Positions 32,638 to 42,808 of a DNA stretch of 64,000 bases are shown here, piece by piece (position 1 is the first letter of the stretch; the number at the start of each line of letters is the position of its first letter). The stretch lies in assembly GCA_002794775.1 (NCBI GenBank), contig NBAY01000029.1:1-64000 (forward strand), read 5' to 3'. The notes under the pieces are model-generated. The model ran no database searches. It worked only from the letters and a program-made list of their open reading frames with translations, and had not been told where the DNA came from. The DNA is from Porodaedalea pini (lineage: Eukaryota; Basidiomycota; Agaricomycetes; Hymenochaetales; Hymenochaetaceae). Both the position numbers and the translations under genes were made by a program.

Positions 32638-33775
32638 AAATTGGACATTTCTTTCAACAGTTATTTTCTGATCATGATAAATTCTATGTCCTTTACTTTC
32701 TTCATCCCAACATAGCCATCGGCTGTAGGATCCTTTAGGAGTTAGTTTATTAGTATTTTCTTCTCTGAAAATGACATGAGTGCCAAATTCATGTAAGTCA
32801 TCAAAAATATAAGCTTTATTAAATCGTTTAAAGTATGGAGAGATAAAGTTAATTGCCGCTTTAGGTGTTCTATTATGTATAAAAGTTGAGTAGTTAACGG
32901 CTTCTCCCCAGAGCTTGTCCGGTAATTTATGTCCTAGTAAATTTGATCTAACTTGATTTAGTATTGTTTGATGAGTTCGCTCAGCTACACCATTTTGTTG
33001 TGGAGTATCATGTACAGTTAGTTTTCACATAGTTCCTTGACTGTCTAAAAAGAGTTGAAAGTCGTTTGATAAAAAGACAGTATCATTGTCGGATTGAAGT
33101 ATTTTAATTTTAATTCCATATTGAGTTGATAATAAAGTAGCCCATTTAATGTAAGCAGTGTAACCATCCGCTTTAGTTTTAAGTAAACTCATTTGGACCC
33201 ATCTAGTACAGTCATCGACTAAAGTTAACAAATATTTAAAGTTTCCAATAGCAGTTGTTGGCGCAGGTCCCCAAATATCCATATGAAAATGATCGCCAAA
33301 GTTTTTAGCTAATTCAGAAGTTCGAGTTTTAGGTATAATATTTCTTTTAATGTTCGCTTTGACACAAACACGACATTGAGTTTCAGTTGAGTTAGTAATT
33401 TTGTAATGAATTGATTCAGGATGATTCTTAAGTAGCCATTTGAGGTAAGTGTAACTTAAGTGTCCGAGTTTCTTATGAAGTTCAAATAGAGTAATTGATC
33501 TCTCAGCGCTCATTTGATAATGTTTTAATATAGAGTACAGGTTATTTTTACATTGAATTTGACCGCATATTTCACTGCTAGGTGCCTTTATTGTACACAG
33601 ATTTCCTTTATAAATAAATTCATATCCTTCTGCACAAAGTTTAGACTGGCTAAGTAGCGTCATATGCATTTCTTTAGCATAATAAACATCTTTAATAGTA
33701 ATGGTGCTTACAGTATCACCATTCGGGATCTCAACAGTTAAAATCCCTATAGTTGAAGTAATAAAAGTTTGAGTT
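32638..33775 (-). pseudogene. copia integrase region, interrupted
   Basis: Contains a GAG-pre-integrase zinc finger (HKKLGHLSYTYLKWLL followed by CRVCVKANIKR, an H-H-C-C arrangement) and the integrase core. Core residues are HMDIWGP (first Asp), LQSDNDTVFLSNDF (second Asp) and TPQQNGVAERTHQTILNQVR (Glu). A TGA at 33025-33027 sits between GTM and KLTVHDTPQQNG, where an Arg is common in the family. Frameshifts separate it from the protease (near 33775) and from the polymerase (near 32640). Confidence 0.93.
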
Positions 33776-35452
33776 AGCGGTTATAACAGAGATAGGGTCA
33801 GTTTGTTTAACATTAGTAAGCCGGTTAAAATAAGGAGTTAAGTGGAGAGTGGCGCCAGAATCAATAATATCCATAGTATGATAAAGTTTATTAGCATAAT
33901 TTTCTTTTAAGTAAATGGCTATGGCGCTTACATGATTCGCCTCAAAATTTTCAATAGCATCCATGTAGTGATCGTCGCGTAAGAAGTCGAAAAGTGCAGA
34001 TTTGTTGTCGAACTGCATAGTGACATCATTGGGTACTTCAGTTATTGTCGCGGTAAACGGTGGCGTCTGTGGAAAGTTGGGCATTTCGACGTTTATTGCC
34101 TGGTGTGCTTGAGCGACTGCAGTGGAAGTGGAAGCGGTTGCAGGTATGTTTGCCGCGTTCGACGTGCTCACCTGATGCGAGTGGGCAGTGGTCAGAGGTT
34201 TCGCATGCTCCTGAATCCCTTTCTTCGCCATGGCATCTTTAGTCTTCTGAGTCCACAGCTGAGGGCAGTTAGGTGATTGATGCCCGTAGTTGTTACAGTT
34301 ATAACATTTAACAAAGGGATTAGAGTTCCCTGAGTTCGAGTTTGAGTTATCAGAGTTATTTGAGTATCCTCCATGGCCGCATCCTCGGCCTCTGTAAGTT
34401 CCAAATCGGCCATGGCCTCGGCCACGACCTTGAGTGTGTCCGCCTCGCCCTCTGAAGTAAGGGTGAGTAGCCTCGCTTTGGTAAGGGTGCGTGGCGGCGA
34501 TTGGATTTCTTCGAGTATTTGCCGCACTCCAGTTCGCAAAGGCCTGACGAGTTTCTTGAATAAGTCGGTTTGGAGTAAGAACAAGATCCTCGTGGTCGTC
34601 ATTATTTTTGTTATACTCGTTCACGGCGTTTATTTGAAGTTCGAGTTGAGTTATAACATATTTGTACTGCGGTGGTATCGCCACAGTTATCGCTGCCAAG
34701 TAAGTTGAATCGGCTGGTTGTTTTCCATGAGCGCAAAGTTCAGCATGGCGTCGTTCGAGTTCATCCAAAGTTTTATCGAGTTGAGACACATGGCCTTGGA
34801 CGTTGAATAACGCTCCTTCATTTAATGCATTAGTTACTGTAGTTTGGATATCGTAACGCGCCTTTAGTTGTTTAAGTAGGACGTGTACTTGAGTTATGCC
34901 CAAATAGTTTCCGAGTATTTTGTCGGGGATGTTTTTGATTACACCCGCATAGATGGCATTCACAATAGTATTCTCTTCTGGACTGGATGGGCCTGCCTCC
35001 ATAAGAGTTGGGTGGCCTGTGGCATTAATAGCCTGGAAGATACGGAATATCCAGAGTTTCCAGTTTTTGACACTGTCAAGTGGTTCGATGCTGTCAAATA
35101 GTTTGATAATTTCACCCGCTTTAAGTGCTGACATTATAGGTGATTCGTGGTGGGGAATGCGCTGAGTGCAAGTAGGAGGCACTGTAGTAGGATCAGTTAG
35201 TTCGCCTTCTGATGATTCAGTAGGTGGAGTAACGCGCTCTGGTATTGGCGGTAGTGTTTGTTCAAAGTCGTGCTCAAGTTGCGCTGGTGTGGCAGTAGAT
35301 GTGGGTGGAGTAGGAGTTTGAGTAGTACCGCTAGTAGTTGCGGCTAGTTGTTCACCCTGTGTTTGTGCACGAGTGTGAGGACAAGTGCTAGTAGTTGGTT
35401 TAGGAGTAGTTGGTAGTGGTGGTGTTGGTGAATGAGGAGGACAGTCTGACAT
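33731..35452 (-). CDS. copia gag and protease
   Basis: The frame opens within the 5' LTR, and the first internal Met is MSDCPPHSP (35452). It contains a Pro/Thr-rich N-terminus, the gag core from MSALKAGEIIKLFDSIEPLD, an Arg/Gly-rich stretch, a CCHC zinc knuckle CYNCNNYGHQSPNC (CX2CX4HX4C) and the aspartic protease motif IIDSGATLHLT. Its end FNYRDFNC is caused by a frameshift before the integrase. Confidence 0.92.
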   Translation of the reverse strand: MSDCPPHSPTPPLPTTPKPTTSTCPHTRAQTQGEQLAATTSGTTQTPTPPTSTATPAQLEHDFEQTLPPIPERVTPPTESSEGELTDPTTVPPTCTQRIPHHESPIMSALKAGEIIKLFDSIEPLDSVKNWKLWIFRIFQAINATGHPTLMEAGPSSPEENTIVNAIYAGVIKNIPDKILGNYLGITQVHVLLKQLKARYDIQTTVTNALNEGALFNVQGHVSQLDKTLDELERRHAELCAHGKQPADSTYLAAITVAIPPQYKYVITQLELQINAVNEYNKNNDDHEDLVLTPNRLIQETRQAFANWSAANTRRNPIAATHPYQSEATHPYFRGRGGHTQGRGRGHGRFGTYRGRGCGHGGYSNNSDNSNSNSGNSNPFVKCYNCNNYGHQSPNCPQLWTQKTKDAMAKKGIQEHAKPLTTAHSHQVSTSNAANIPATASTSTAVAQAHQAINVEMPNFPQTPPFTATITEVPNDVTMQFDNKSALFDFLRDDHYMDAIENFEANHVSAIAIYLKENYANKLYHTMDIIDSGATLHLTPYFNRLTNVKQTDPISVITANSNFYYFNYRDFNC

Positions 35453-35485
35453 GCAATAGTGAGGAGTGCAATGAGTAGGAGGGAG

Positions 35486-35500
35486 CCAAGGCTCATAACC
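35486..35500 (-). promoter_or_regulatory. copia primer-binding site, half initiator-tRNA type
   Basis: On the minus strand, directly after the 5' LTR, it reads GGTTATGAGCCTTGG. GGTTATGAGCC is complementary to the anticodon arm of initiator methionine tRNA (GGCTCATAACC, anticodon CAU). This is the internal-priming arrangement known from copia-type elements. Confidence 0.75.
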
Positions 35501-35670
35501 TCTTAGACGAGCAGAAAAGTGGGACAAAGCTGTAGATTAGGGGCGAGAGTGCCCGTCCTTATATACAGTACAATTGAATAGCATACTATAACGAGTAGGA
35601 AGTCATAGTCATGTGAGTAAACAAGTGAAGTCATAAGTAAATAAGTTGCATAAACAGTATCATTATAAGA
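35501..35670 (-). repeat. copia 5' LTR
   Basis: 170 bp and nearly identical to the 3' LTR. A promoter is expected here but no TATA box was confidently placed. Confidence 0.95.
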
Positions 35671-35675
35671 GCACT

Positions 35676-36837
35676 GCCCTCTCGGCATCGAGTTCCTGCT
35701 TGAACTCGTTCAAGTAACGAGCGGATACTAATGTAAGAGAATGATTATAATTTAATCATTCATAGTGCATGGAATGCAGGCATCAAATGCGCGGGTATTC
35801 CTACTGGTAACTGAGACCTGCGGCAGCTAAACCGCAAGTACGGATTACCTGTGTATGGATCCAGGTAAAGGTATGGAAGCTGGCCCATCTAGTGGTATCT
35901 GTGCCGACTCTAATTGATGTTAAGGAAACGTGTCTGAACAGACAAACAGTAAGTATATTAGCACCAGATTACTCTGTTAATACTTATATATGTGTAGAAG
36001 ACACTCGATAAGATGGTGACTTCCACACTTCCACGCTTTTACAGAGACTGGTATTGGAACTTAGTGTTCCCTTCATGACGCTCGACATGATGGATCTGCC
36101 GCTGCATGCATGATCTCGCAGTCCGCGTTCTTCACCGCAATTTACCTAATCCATCGCTTCTGACTTCGTTATTCTGTTCAGTATTGTCACTGTAAATATT
36201 GTTTCAGTTCTTGCCGATGTAGTCGGTGTCAATTTTCAGTGCCATGCTGGAAGCTGGCGACACGATCAGCACCGCCTGCATCACAACTATTAATATTCTC
36301 GTTCAAATACGAAATAGCCATTTCTGTCCTTTACACAAAAGGTCGTCGGCGATGTGGTTCACCGACGTGTTTAGGCATAGTACAGGCAACCACGATCCTT
36401 TTATTTTTCAAGGCCCAAAACGCTCACCACTGCCGTCACTGATCATAATTTTGCGCAGGAGAAGGGAGAGAAGGAAGGGCCTCGATACACGTATTCAGGT
36501 ATTGGTATGTATAATAAATGACAGTAGACTGCATAGGCATAGATACTTCTTTCAAATGACAATACTTCTGTGCACGGTTAACATAACACGTAGGTTAGAA
36601 CCTATGGAGGATAGTCGAATGCCTCCAAAGCTCACTTCGAACAGAAGAAGCGCAAGAAAGCAAGATTTCTAGAAACTCGGAGGATGTTGAGGTGTCTAGA
36701 TCGACAAGCTATGTTCGGTAATAATATCAACCGGATTATTCACTGTACGACGTTACCACAGCAAAGCGTTCTATCGTGTATCCTATTGATTTAAGTGTCT
36801 ATCTTTCTATGTTTATCTGATTGCCTATATTTGCGAT
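35676..36837. other. No gene recognised upstream of terpene synthase 1 stop
   Basis: Continues the sequence that was split by the copia element. A 148-residue plus-strand frame (36226-36672) has no recognisable motif and is Arg-rich at its end. The last 130 bp resemble 57430-57557 beside terpene synthase 2. Confidence 0.45.
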
Positions 36838-38137
36838 TTATATTTTGGCCTCCAAGGCCTCTATGAGTGGCACGATGACATTCTCCCGTCGGGCTGACTC
36901 ATCATGACTCGGCGGGACAACCTTCGGGAGAAGCGGCACCCGGCGAGTCTTCTGGACCTCAAGGCCTTTGTTCCCGAAATATCTTCCACTCTCGAAACAC
37001 CAGCAATCATTTCCCCGAGGCCAGTTCGCGAGTCCGTCAAGATACTGTTGAACCTGGCGGTCCATGTCGAGACCCCAGGAAGGTACGCATTTCAGGCCGT
37101 CCAGGAATTTCGTCTCGACCTCGCGGTGGTAGTTAAGGACCCAGGCCATAGCGCCCTCCATGTCGGTCTTCAGTTCGTGCATAACTATAGTGATAATGTT
37201 GTGGCGGTCGTCACCAGTCGCTTGCTCCTTGTTGTATGAATTCATATCCTGCACAAGAGTCAAATTCAGCCTCTGAGAAACCCATGCGACCAGAGGACTC
37301 ACATTATCAAGGATAACTAAATCGGCAATGTGCGTAGAAAGCTCTACGATCATGGGATGGTAGAAGACTTCGTCGGGAAGATTGAGATCAAGCTCCATAG
37401 GAACATATGAGGGTCGAGCACCAATGTTCTCACGACGAAACTCAAGGTAGGATGCGATCGAGTGGTACGTGTCGTTGTCCCTATCTGCGGCCTGCTGAAC
37501 GACGGCATTTAGATTCGTGACAAGACCCTCGATCATATGGCACTGGGAGGTCGGACTTGCGGTCTTGATTGCCAATTCCCAGAACCTGACGAAACAGCTT
37601 AGGCAAATAAATTATTTTGGAGGTAACTCTACTCACTGCCGTGCAACTTCGCCGAGAACAACCTCTCCCTCGGGGCGGGCCTTATTTGGATTCTTCACGG
37701 CATCGATGACAATGTCCACCATGTTGCGAACCACAGGCTCGGGCTCCACGTCAGTATATTCGTCGATGACGAAGAGCAGGTTCATCAAGTCGCATCCCGT
37801 ACGAAGGTGTTCTGTCCATTCAGTGTTAGGTGTTTAACATATTATCACTGCGTATTCTACTTACCCCTCGAGACCCGGGGATACGCAAGAGAAGCAAGGA
37901 GAGCTGATGTCGAATACTCATCAGCAACGCACGTAGGGAAATGCGGAGCAAAACAAATCACTGACCAAAATTACACTTGTCGAAAGCGTACTGGGATTGG
38001 GCGGAGAACGCCTTGAAGCTATGGAACCAGGCGTTGGATTCGGCCTTGACTTCTTCATAATGAGGGTTGATTTCGCGAGGCCAAGGCCAGTTTTCCATGT
38101 TGTCGGGAAGATAGAGTGTTTTGACTGAGTTGGACAT
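36838..38137 (-). CDS. Sesquiterpene synthase 1 (class I terpene cyclase), apparently intact
   Basis: Five exons (38137-37966, 37903-37865, 37811-37637, 37585-37303, 37248-36838) join in frame to 359 residues. All introns are 51-62 bp with GT...AG ends. It starts [20 protein letters not shown]. The Mg-binding aspartate motif is FVIDEYTD (DExxD type). The NSE triad NDMNSYNKE (NDxxSxxxE) forms exactly across intron 4. The C-terminal Arg-Tyr pair is in ESGRYFG. These residues bind the pyrophosphate-Mg cluster in class I cyclases, which ionise farnesyl diphosphate. Length and motif set fit basidiomycete sesquiterpene synthases; the product cannot be predicted. The neighbouring oxidase genes are broken, so it is not in an intact cluster here. 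Confidence 0.95.
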
Positions 38138-39640
38138 GGTTGAGGAATTGTACTGAAGGTGAGCAGCTCAGAGGCACGTACTTATAGTGTGGAAACAAAT
38201 GCAGACCGATTTCTTGAAACATGGGATTGCGCCTTCGAGCTTGGTATCAAATGTTTGTATGATAAAATGCATGTCTCCGGATTGCGATGTCATCGGATAA
38301 GTCGTGTAGTGGTGCAGTGTGCACGCGGTCTTTGTAAACAGAGGCATGGAGTGAACTAATTCGGAGGACGACCTTTTGTCAAACTTGAAGTGACTAATTT
38401 GGGATATCAGTGCGTTAAGCCTATGTAGTTCATCTCATCAAAGGGACAGCTGAAGTCAGGCCCTAGATGCGGGATCCGGGCGGTAAAAGTTTTGAGCTCA
38501 GTACATGTATGTCCGTCGTGGTAAGTACGAGAATAAATGTTCTTTTTTCCGTATCGGGAGTCAGGGTTCTCTGTGCTTAGGTCTGCTCGGTAACTGTTAA
38601 CTACCGTCGTTCCTGGCCTCAGCGATTTTCCAACTGCACGTCCTGTATTCACCTCTCGGAAGGTGTCAGAAAATTTGCATTTTTAAATTCAGTTGACCCT
38701 CTGGACTTACGATCAATGGAGCCCATAATAACCTGATGAGTTATCTTAGAGGATGTTCAATGCTATAGTACATGCGGAGTTAGAGTCCTGTCCGGCTGAT
38801 TTTTTCTGGGCTGAACAGATCAATGTGCTATGCTTGACTCGGATAGGGCCCCAGAGCATACTCATAGATGTAGCCACAGTTAGTGAGTGATAGGTACTTT
38901 GAAGAGAGTAGGCACACACAAGCAGGTCAAATTGTAGCCTAAGGTGCCCCATACATGTGTTTCTTCCATCGGTCCAGTTCATTGTGAAGCACTCCAACCC
39001 CTTGTCCTTCTTCTGCGATAACTGAAGCAGCACGACCCGGTCCGCAGACGCTAGGGACCACAATATTGGTTTTTGCGGCGCGGTGTTGCAAGTCAGACGG
39101 TTCGGCCGGAATGTGGGTGGCATTTCGAGTGGCACTCGCGCGATCCGGGACATCAGAAAGAAGGTATATACGATAGATAATGATACAGGAGAAGCAAGGT
39201 GTGGGAGTAGGCAATCGCCGAAAGTCGCGCGTGCATGAATTTTAGTGCGGAGCTTCAAAAGTTCCCTTTTATAGTAGCACTGTGGCAGGAAAAGTGTCCC
39301 CGCTGGCTTGTAAATAGCGAAAAATAATTTGAACTTCAATTGTGTGATGAGAAATGACAGAAAATGCCAGATAAGATTCAACCAAAGGCAATCAGCCTTG
39401 CTTGAGCCTCAGTTGAGCCTCGGAGCAGGTATCACTCTCGCTTGTGCTTTGGAATCAAGTGCATACACATGATGATTTGCGTGCTTCATAAATTTTAATG
39501 CTATACATGGCACACAGTATACCGTGCAAGTGTGTCTACTAAGACACACAGTCTTTCATCTCATTTTCCTATCACACTCTCTTTTGGAATCTCCTGGTCC
39601 TCTCCTCTAAGCTTGTCTAATTGATCTTTCATCTGTGCAA
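38138..39640. other. Upstream region of terpene synthase 1; no firm gene
   Basis: The stretch at 38275-38345 resembles 59830-59905 upstream of terpene synthase 2 (TTGCGATGTCATCGGATAAG here, TTGCGATGGCATCGGACAAG there), so the duplication includes upstream DNA. A 211-residue minus-strand frame (38746-39381) has no motif, and an overlapping frame (38939-39214) looks equally coding; neither is called as a gene. Confidence 0.45.
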
Positions 39641-40590
39641 CTGTCATCTTCTGAACTCACTCAGTGTCAAGCTCCAGATCAAGATTATCAAGGAACTCAG
39701 CTTGCTGCACCTTTTTCTGCTTCCTCTCAGCAATTTTTTGATGCTTGGCAGCTGTTTCCTCCATGTGAGCTTTGTGGATATCTTGCCTTCATTTTTGGCC
39801 TCATTTGCTAGCCAGGTGATAGTGAGCTTTCTTCCAGAGAAACTTCTGATCCTGCTTGCTGGCAAGCTTCACATCTATGAAATCTCATATCCTGTTTCAT
39901 TGATACTTCATTCGGGCATTGAACAGTTCTATACTGCCACTCAGATTCTTGCATGCATATAACCTATATGTGCCCAATCCCCCTTTGTTCACATCATTAG
40001 TTGTGGGCATCTAAGCTAGAGCCTTTTCTGCTGCAGTAAGTTTTGCTATTTCACCATCTTCCTCAAACTTGACTGAAAACCTCTCTCAGATTACTAATGC
40101 CTCTTTAAGAAATGCAACAAGAATCCCTTCAACATAAGGAAGCTCAGGCATGAGCTTTCTGATCATCTCAATGGCCTCTGGTTGTTTTCAGTAGTCCAAG
40201 CCATTGAGTGTTGCAGATCGAGGGTCAGAACTCAGGGAAAGAATAAGCTGAGGTGAGTTGATAAGTTTTTTAATATGTTCCTGAACCTTCTGATGAAGTG
40301 GCCCCTGATCTAGCATGTTCACTTGTTCCAGTCTAGAGCCACAAACATTCAAAATGTATGAATGAGAGATGGCCTTCTGATAAAGTGCCAGGACTGCAAG
40401 TTTAGTTTGTATCAGTCTGTCCAGTAGACCCTTTAAGATGTTTGATTCAAGGTGATTCAGGCCTGGTTTCTCCTTTGAATCACAAATATGGTGCATATAC
40501 TCAATGTAGAAGTCCAAACAAGCAATCATTTTGGTGGAAGCTTTAAGGTAGGATGAGTATTGAGTGTTAGAAGTCCTAGGAAAGATGTAG
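39640..40590 (-). pseudogene. 3' part of a basidiomycete repeat-family protein gene, split by the chromovirus
   Basis: The minus-strand frame 40529-40188 reads ACLDFYIEYMHHICDSKEK, LNHLESNILKGLLDRLIQTK, LALYQKAISHSYILNVCGS and PLHQKVQEHIKKLINSPQL, followed downstream by LPYVEGILVAFLKEAL and a TNDVNKGGLG-like segment. This is the pattern of a large uncharacterised protein family multiplied in Agaricomycete genomes and probably tied to mobile DNA. Stops interrupt it. The 5' part continues beyond the chromovirus at 46863-48340. Confidence 0.6.
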
Positions 40591-40595
40591 GTATG

Positions 40596-41018
40596 TGTCA
40601 GAACTTGAACTTTTACCTTTTCTTTATTTCCCCTTTTCCTTTTCCTTTTTTTTAATCACTCCTTTTCATTATCCCTAACCATCTTTCCAATCACTTCCCA
40701 CACTCCCTTCATATAACCTTCATTCGTTCCATTCCCACTCATTATGTAATGTTAGGTAATATAGTCTCACGGTCGTCATTATATAAGGTCTCAGGAATCG
40801 CATGAACTCCTTGTTCTGCTTTTCCTCTTACCTCCGCGACGACCTAGGTGAGACTCGTCCCCCTTGTATTAGTCTAGTCTTGTATTAATCCTCTTACCTC
40901 CGCGATGACCTAGTCTGAGTACAGCGTGTCCTGAGTCCCGCTCGAGTATAGCACGTCTCAAACAACAGTCAGCCGAGGCCTGCCCAGTCCGAGTCGTCTC
41001 CCGGACTCCCGCCTAACA
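40596..41018 (+). repeat. Chromovirus 5' LTR
   Basis: 423 bp, TG...CA ends. The primer-binding site just inside (TAAAAGCAGAACC...) was not matched to a tRNA. It contains an internal near-duplication of CTCTTACCTCCGCGACGACC. Confidence 0.96.
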
Positions 41019-41409
41019 TAAAAGCAGAACCCCACCCAGGCTCATCCCCAGCGTATGTCGTCGCTGTCGACTCGCCTTCACTCGGTCTAGAGGAGCACTC
41101 CCCTCGACGGACTTGACGTGTAGAACCCCTAAATGACAAACCCTCAACCCTGCCCAGACGTTTTCGGACGTTCGTGTATTACGTAAACCTACACCCGACC
41201 TTTCCCGACCCTGGCTCTCTGCCTCTCCCTCTGGTGGAGGAACCATCTGACCTGGACGTGGGTAACACACCATGTACAGTCCTCGACGTCATTGTCGATT
41301 GTGCTCTCAGCCGCCTCCTTCCGTTTGGTCATCAAATTCGCCGACGAACCTGTCCTTCGCCAGCGTAACGTTCATCCGGACAACCAGCCCCTCCCAGTTC
41401 CCCCCCCGG

Positions 41410-42808
41410 TCTAGTCAACATAGATCTTACCGAGGAACAACAGCGGGCTCTCCCTCATTCGTCGCGCTACGACACCGAACGACAGTCGTACGTAGCCGAC
41501 GATAGAAACCACGTCACCCATAACCTCTGGTGGAGTGACATTAGACACACCTGGTACTCAACTGACCCATCAGGCGAAAGAACTCGGTGGGCGCCTCGAA
41601 CCCCTCGCGCCCCAGCATCCCCTACCGTTTCGACATCATTGGTCGTCCTTCCCAGCGAACCAGGAGGATACCGAATGCCCCGCAGAGACTCGTCACCGCT
41701 GACACCCCCTGAACGCCTAACGCACACGCCCGTACCAGTGATGTCGGAAGGCTTTACCCAAAGGCAGCAACAGGAAATCGCAGCGATCGTAGTGGCTGCC
41801 TTTACCCACGCCACAACGAATGCCCCTGCAGCCCAAGCCCCAGCTCCCTCGATTGACATCGCCCAGCCACGCAAATTTGCTGGCGGCGATGACTACCTCG
41901 ACTTCAAGCGTGAAGTCCTTCTCTTTGTCTCGGCAAACCCCACGAAGTACCCCTCGTCATCGAGCAAAATCTATGTCGCCCTCTCCTACCTCAAGGGTGG
42001 CAACGTGTCGACGTGGGCGCAAAACTACGTCCAGGAATTCACAACGGGCGGCGTCGTGAGCTTCACGGATGACTGGACCAAGTTTCAGGAATGACTGGAT
42101 GCTTCCTTCGATGACCCGAACAGGAAGGAGAAGGTGTTGAAGAAGTTCCGAGACAAGGTCCAGAAGGACCTCTCTGCCGATGAGTTCTTCCAGGATCTTG
42201 ATGTGATCATCAAGGCAGCGGAGCTGAAGGATGATAGCGTCATTTGCGACCGCCTGAAGCGCGCAATGAACATCGAGGTGGTCCGCGGGGTGTTGAGGTC
42301 GATGCCAGTACCGACGACGTACGAGGCATGGAAGAAGAAAGCCATCGAAATCGACTGGGGCGAACAACAGATTCGCGCGATCCAACGAGGTAGGATGTTA
42401 CCATTCACGCCCTGCCCGACGCCCCAACAAGCGCCCCCCGCGCACCGACAGGTGGTGGCCCCGCACATCGACAAACGCGACGCGACTGGAATCACCTTCG
42501 GAGGCGCTGGCCAGCCGATGGACATTTCGATGAACGAGGCGCAACGCCGACGTGCGTGCTGGATCTGCAGCGGTTTGGGCCACTTTAAGGACAAGTGCCC
42601 GCAGGCGAAACCGATCATCCAGCGTATGCTGGAACTGATGGCACCAGGTGAATGTCGCGTCCTTGCCGATGAGCTCAGAGCGATGAAGGAATTGGCATTC
42701 GAGGAAGTCGTAGACACTCGAAGGTCGACGGTGGAAGAATACGTTGAGGAGGGAGAGAACGACGAAGAGGTTGTTGACTCGCAGGATTTTGCGAGTGGTC
42801 AGGCGTAG
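41410..42808 (+). pseudogene. Chromovirus gag with one nonsense codon
   Basis: The frame from about 41410 (LTEEQQRALPHSS) runs through PRKFAGGDDYLDFKREVLLF, LSYLKGGNVSTWAQNYVQEF and DDWTKFQE to a TGA at 42092-42094. It continues in the same frame with LDASFDDPNRKEKVLKKFRD and a CCHC knuckle CWICSGLGHFKDKC, ending TAG at 42806-42808. Retro-gag proteins usually have Arg at the interrupted position (E-R-L), so the stop fits CGA to TGA. The capsid portion is otherwise complete. Confidence 0.93.

Larger units (their letters stand above)
30672..35675 (-). mobile_element. Full-length Ty1/copia LTR retrotransposon with GCACT target duplication
   Basis: Two 170-bp LTRs (30677-30846 and 35501-35670) start TCTTAGA and end TATAAGA. 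They differ at one base in the comparison made by eye (GATGAG versus GACGAG). GCACT flanks both outer ends (30672-30676 and 35671-35675). The internal order on the minus strand is gag, protease, integrase, reverse transcriptase, RNase H, which is the copia order. One nonsense codon and two frameshifts make it defective despite the near-identical LTRs. Confidence 0.97.

Noticed and set aside
20643..38137. Monooxygenase plus terpene synthase as a working biosynthetic cluster
   Set aside because: The monooxygenase has six stops and an insertion, and mobile elements separate it from the synthases.
38746..39381. 211-residue minus-strand frame as a gene
   Set aside because: No motifs, an overlapping frame is equally plausible, and no intron or neighbour supports it.
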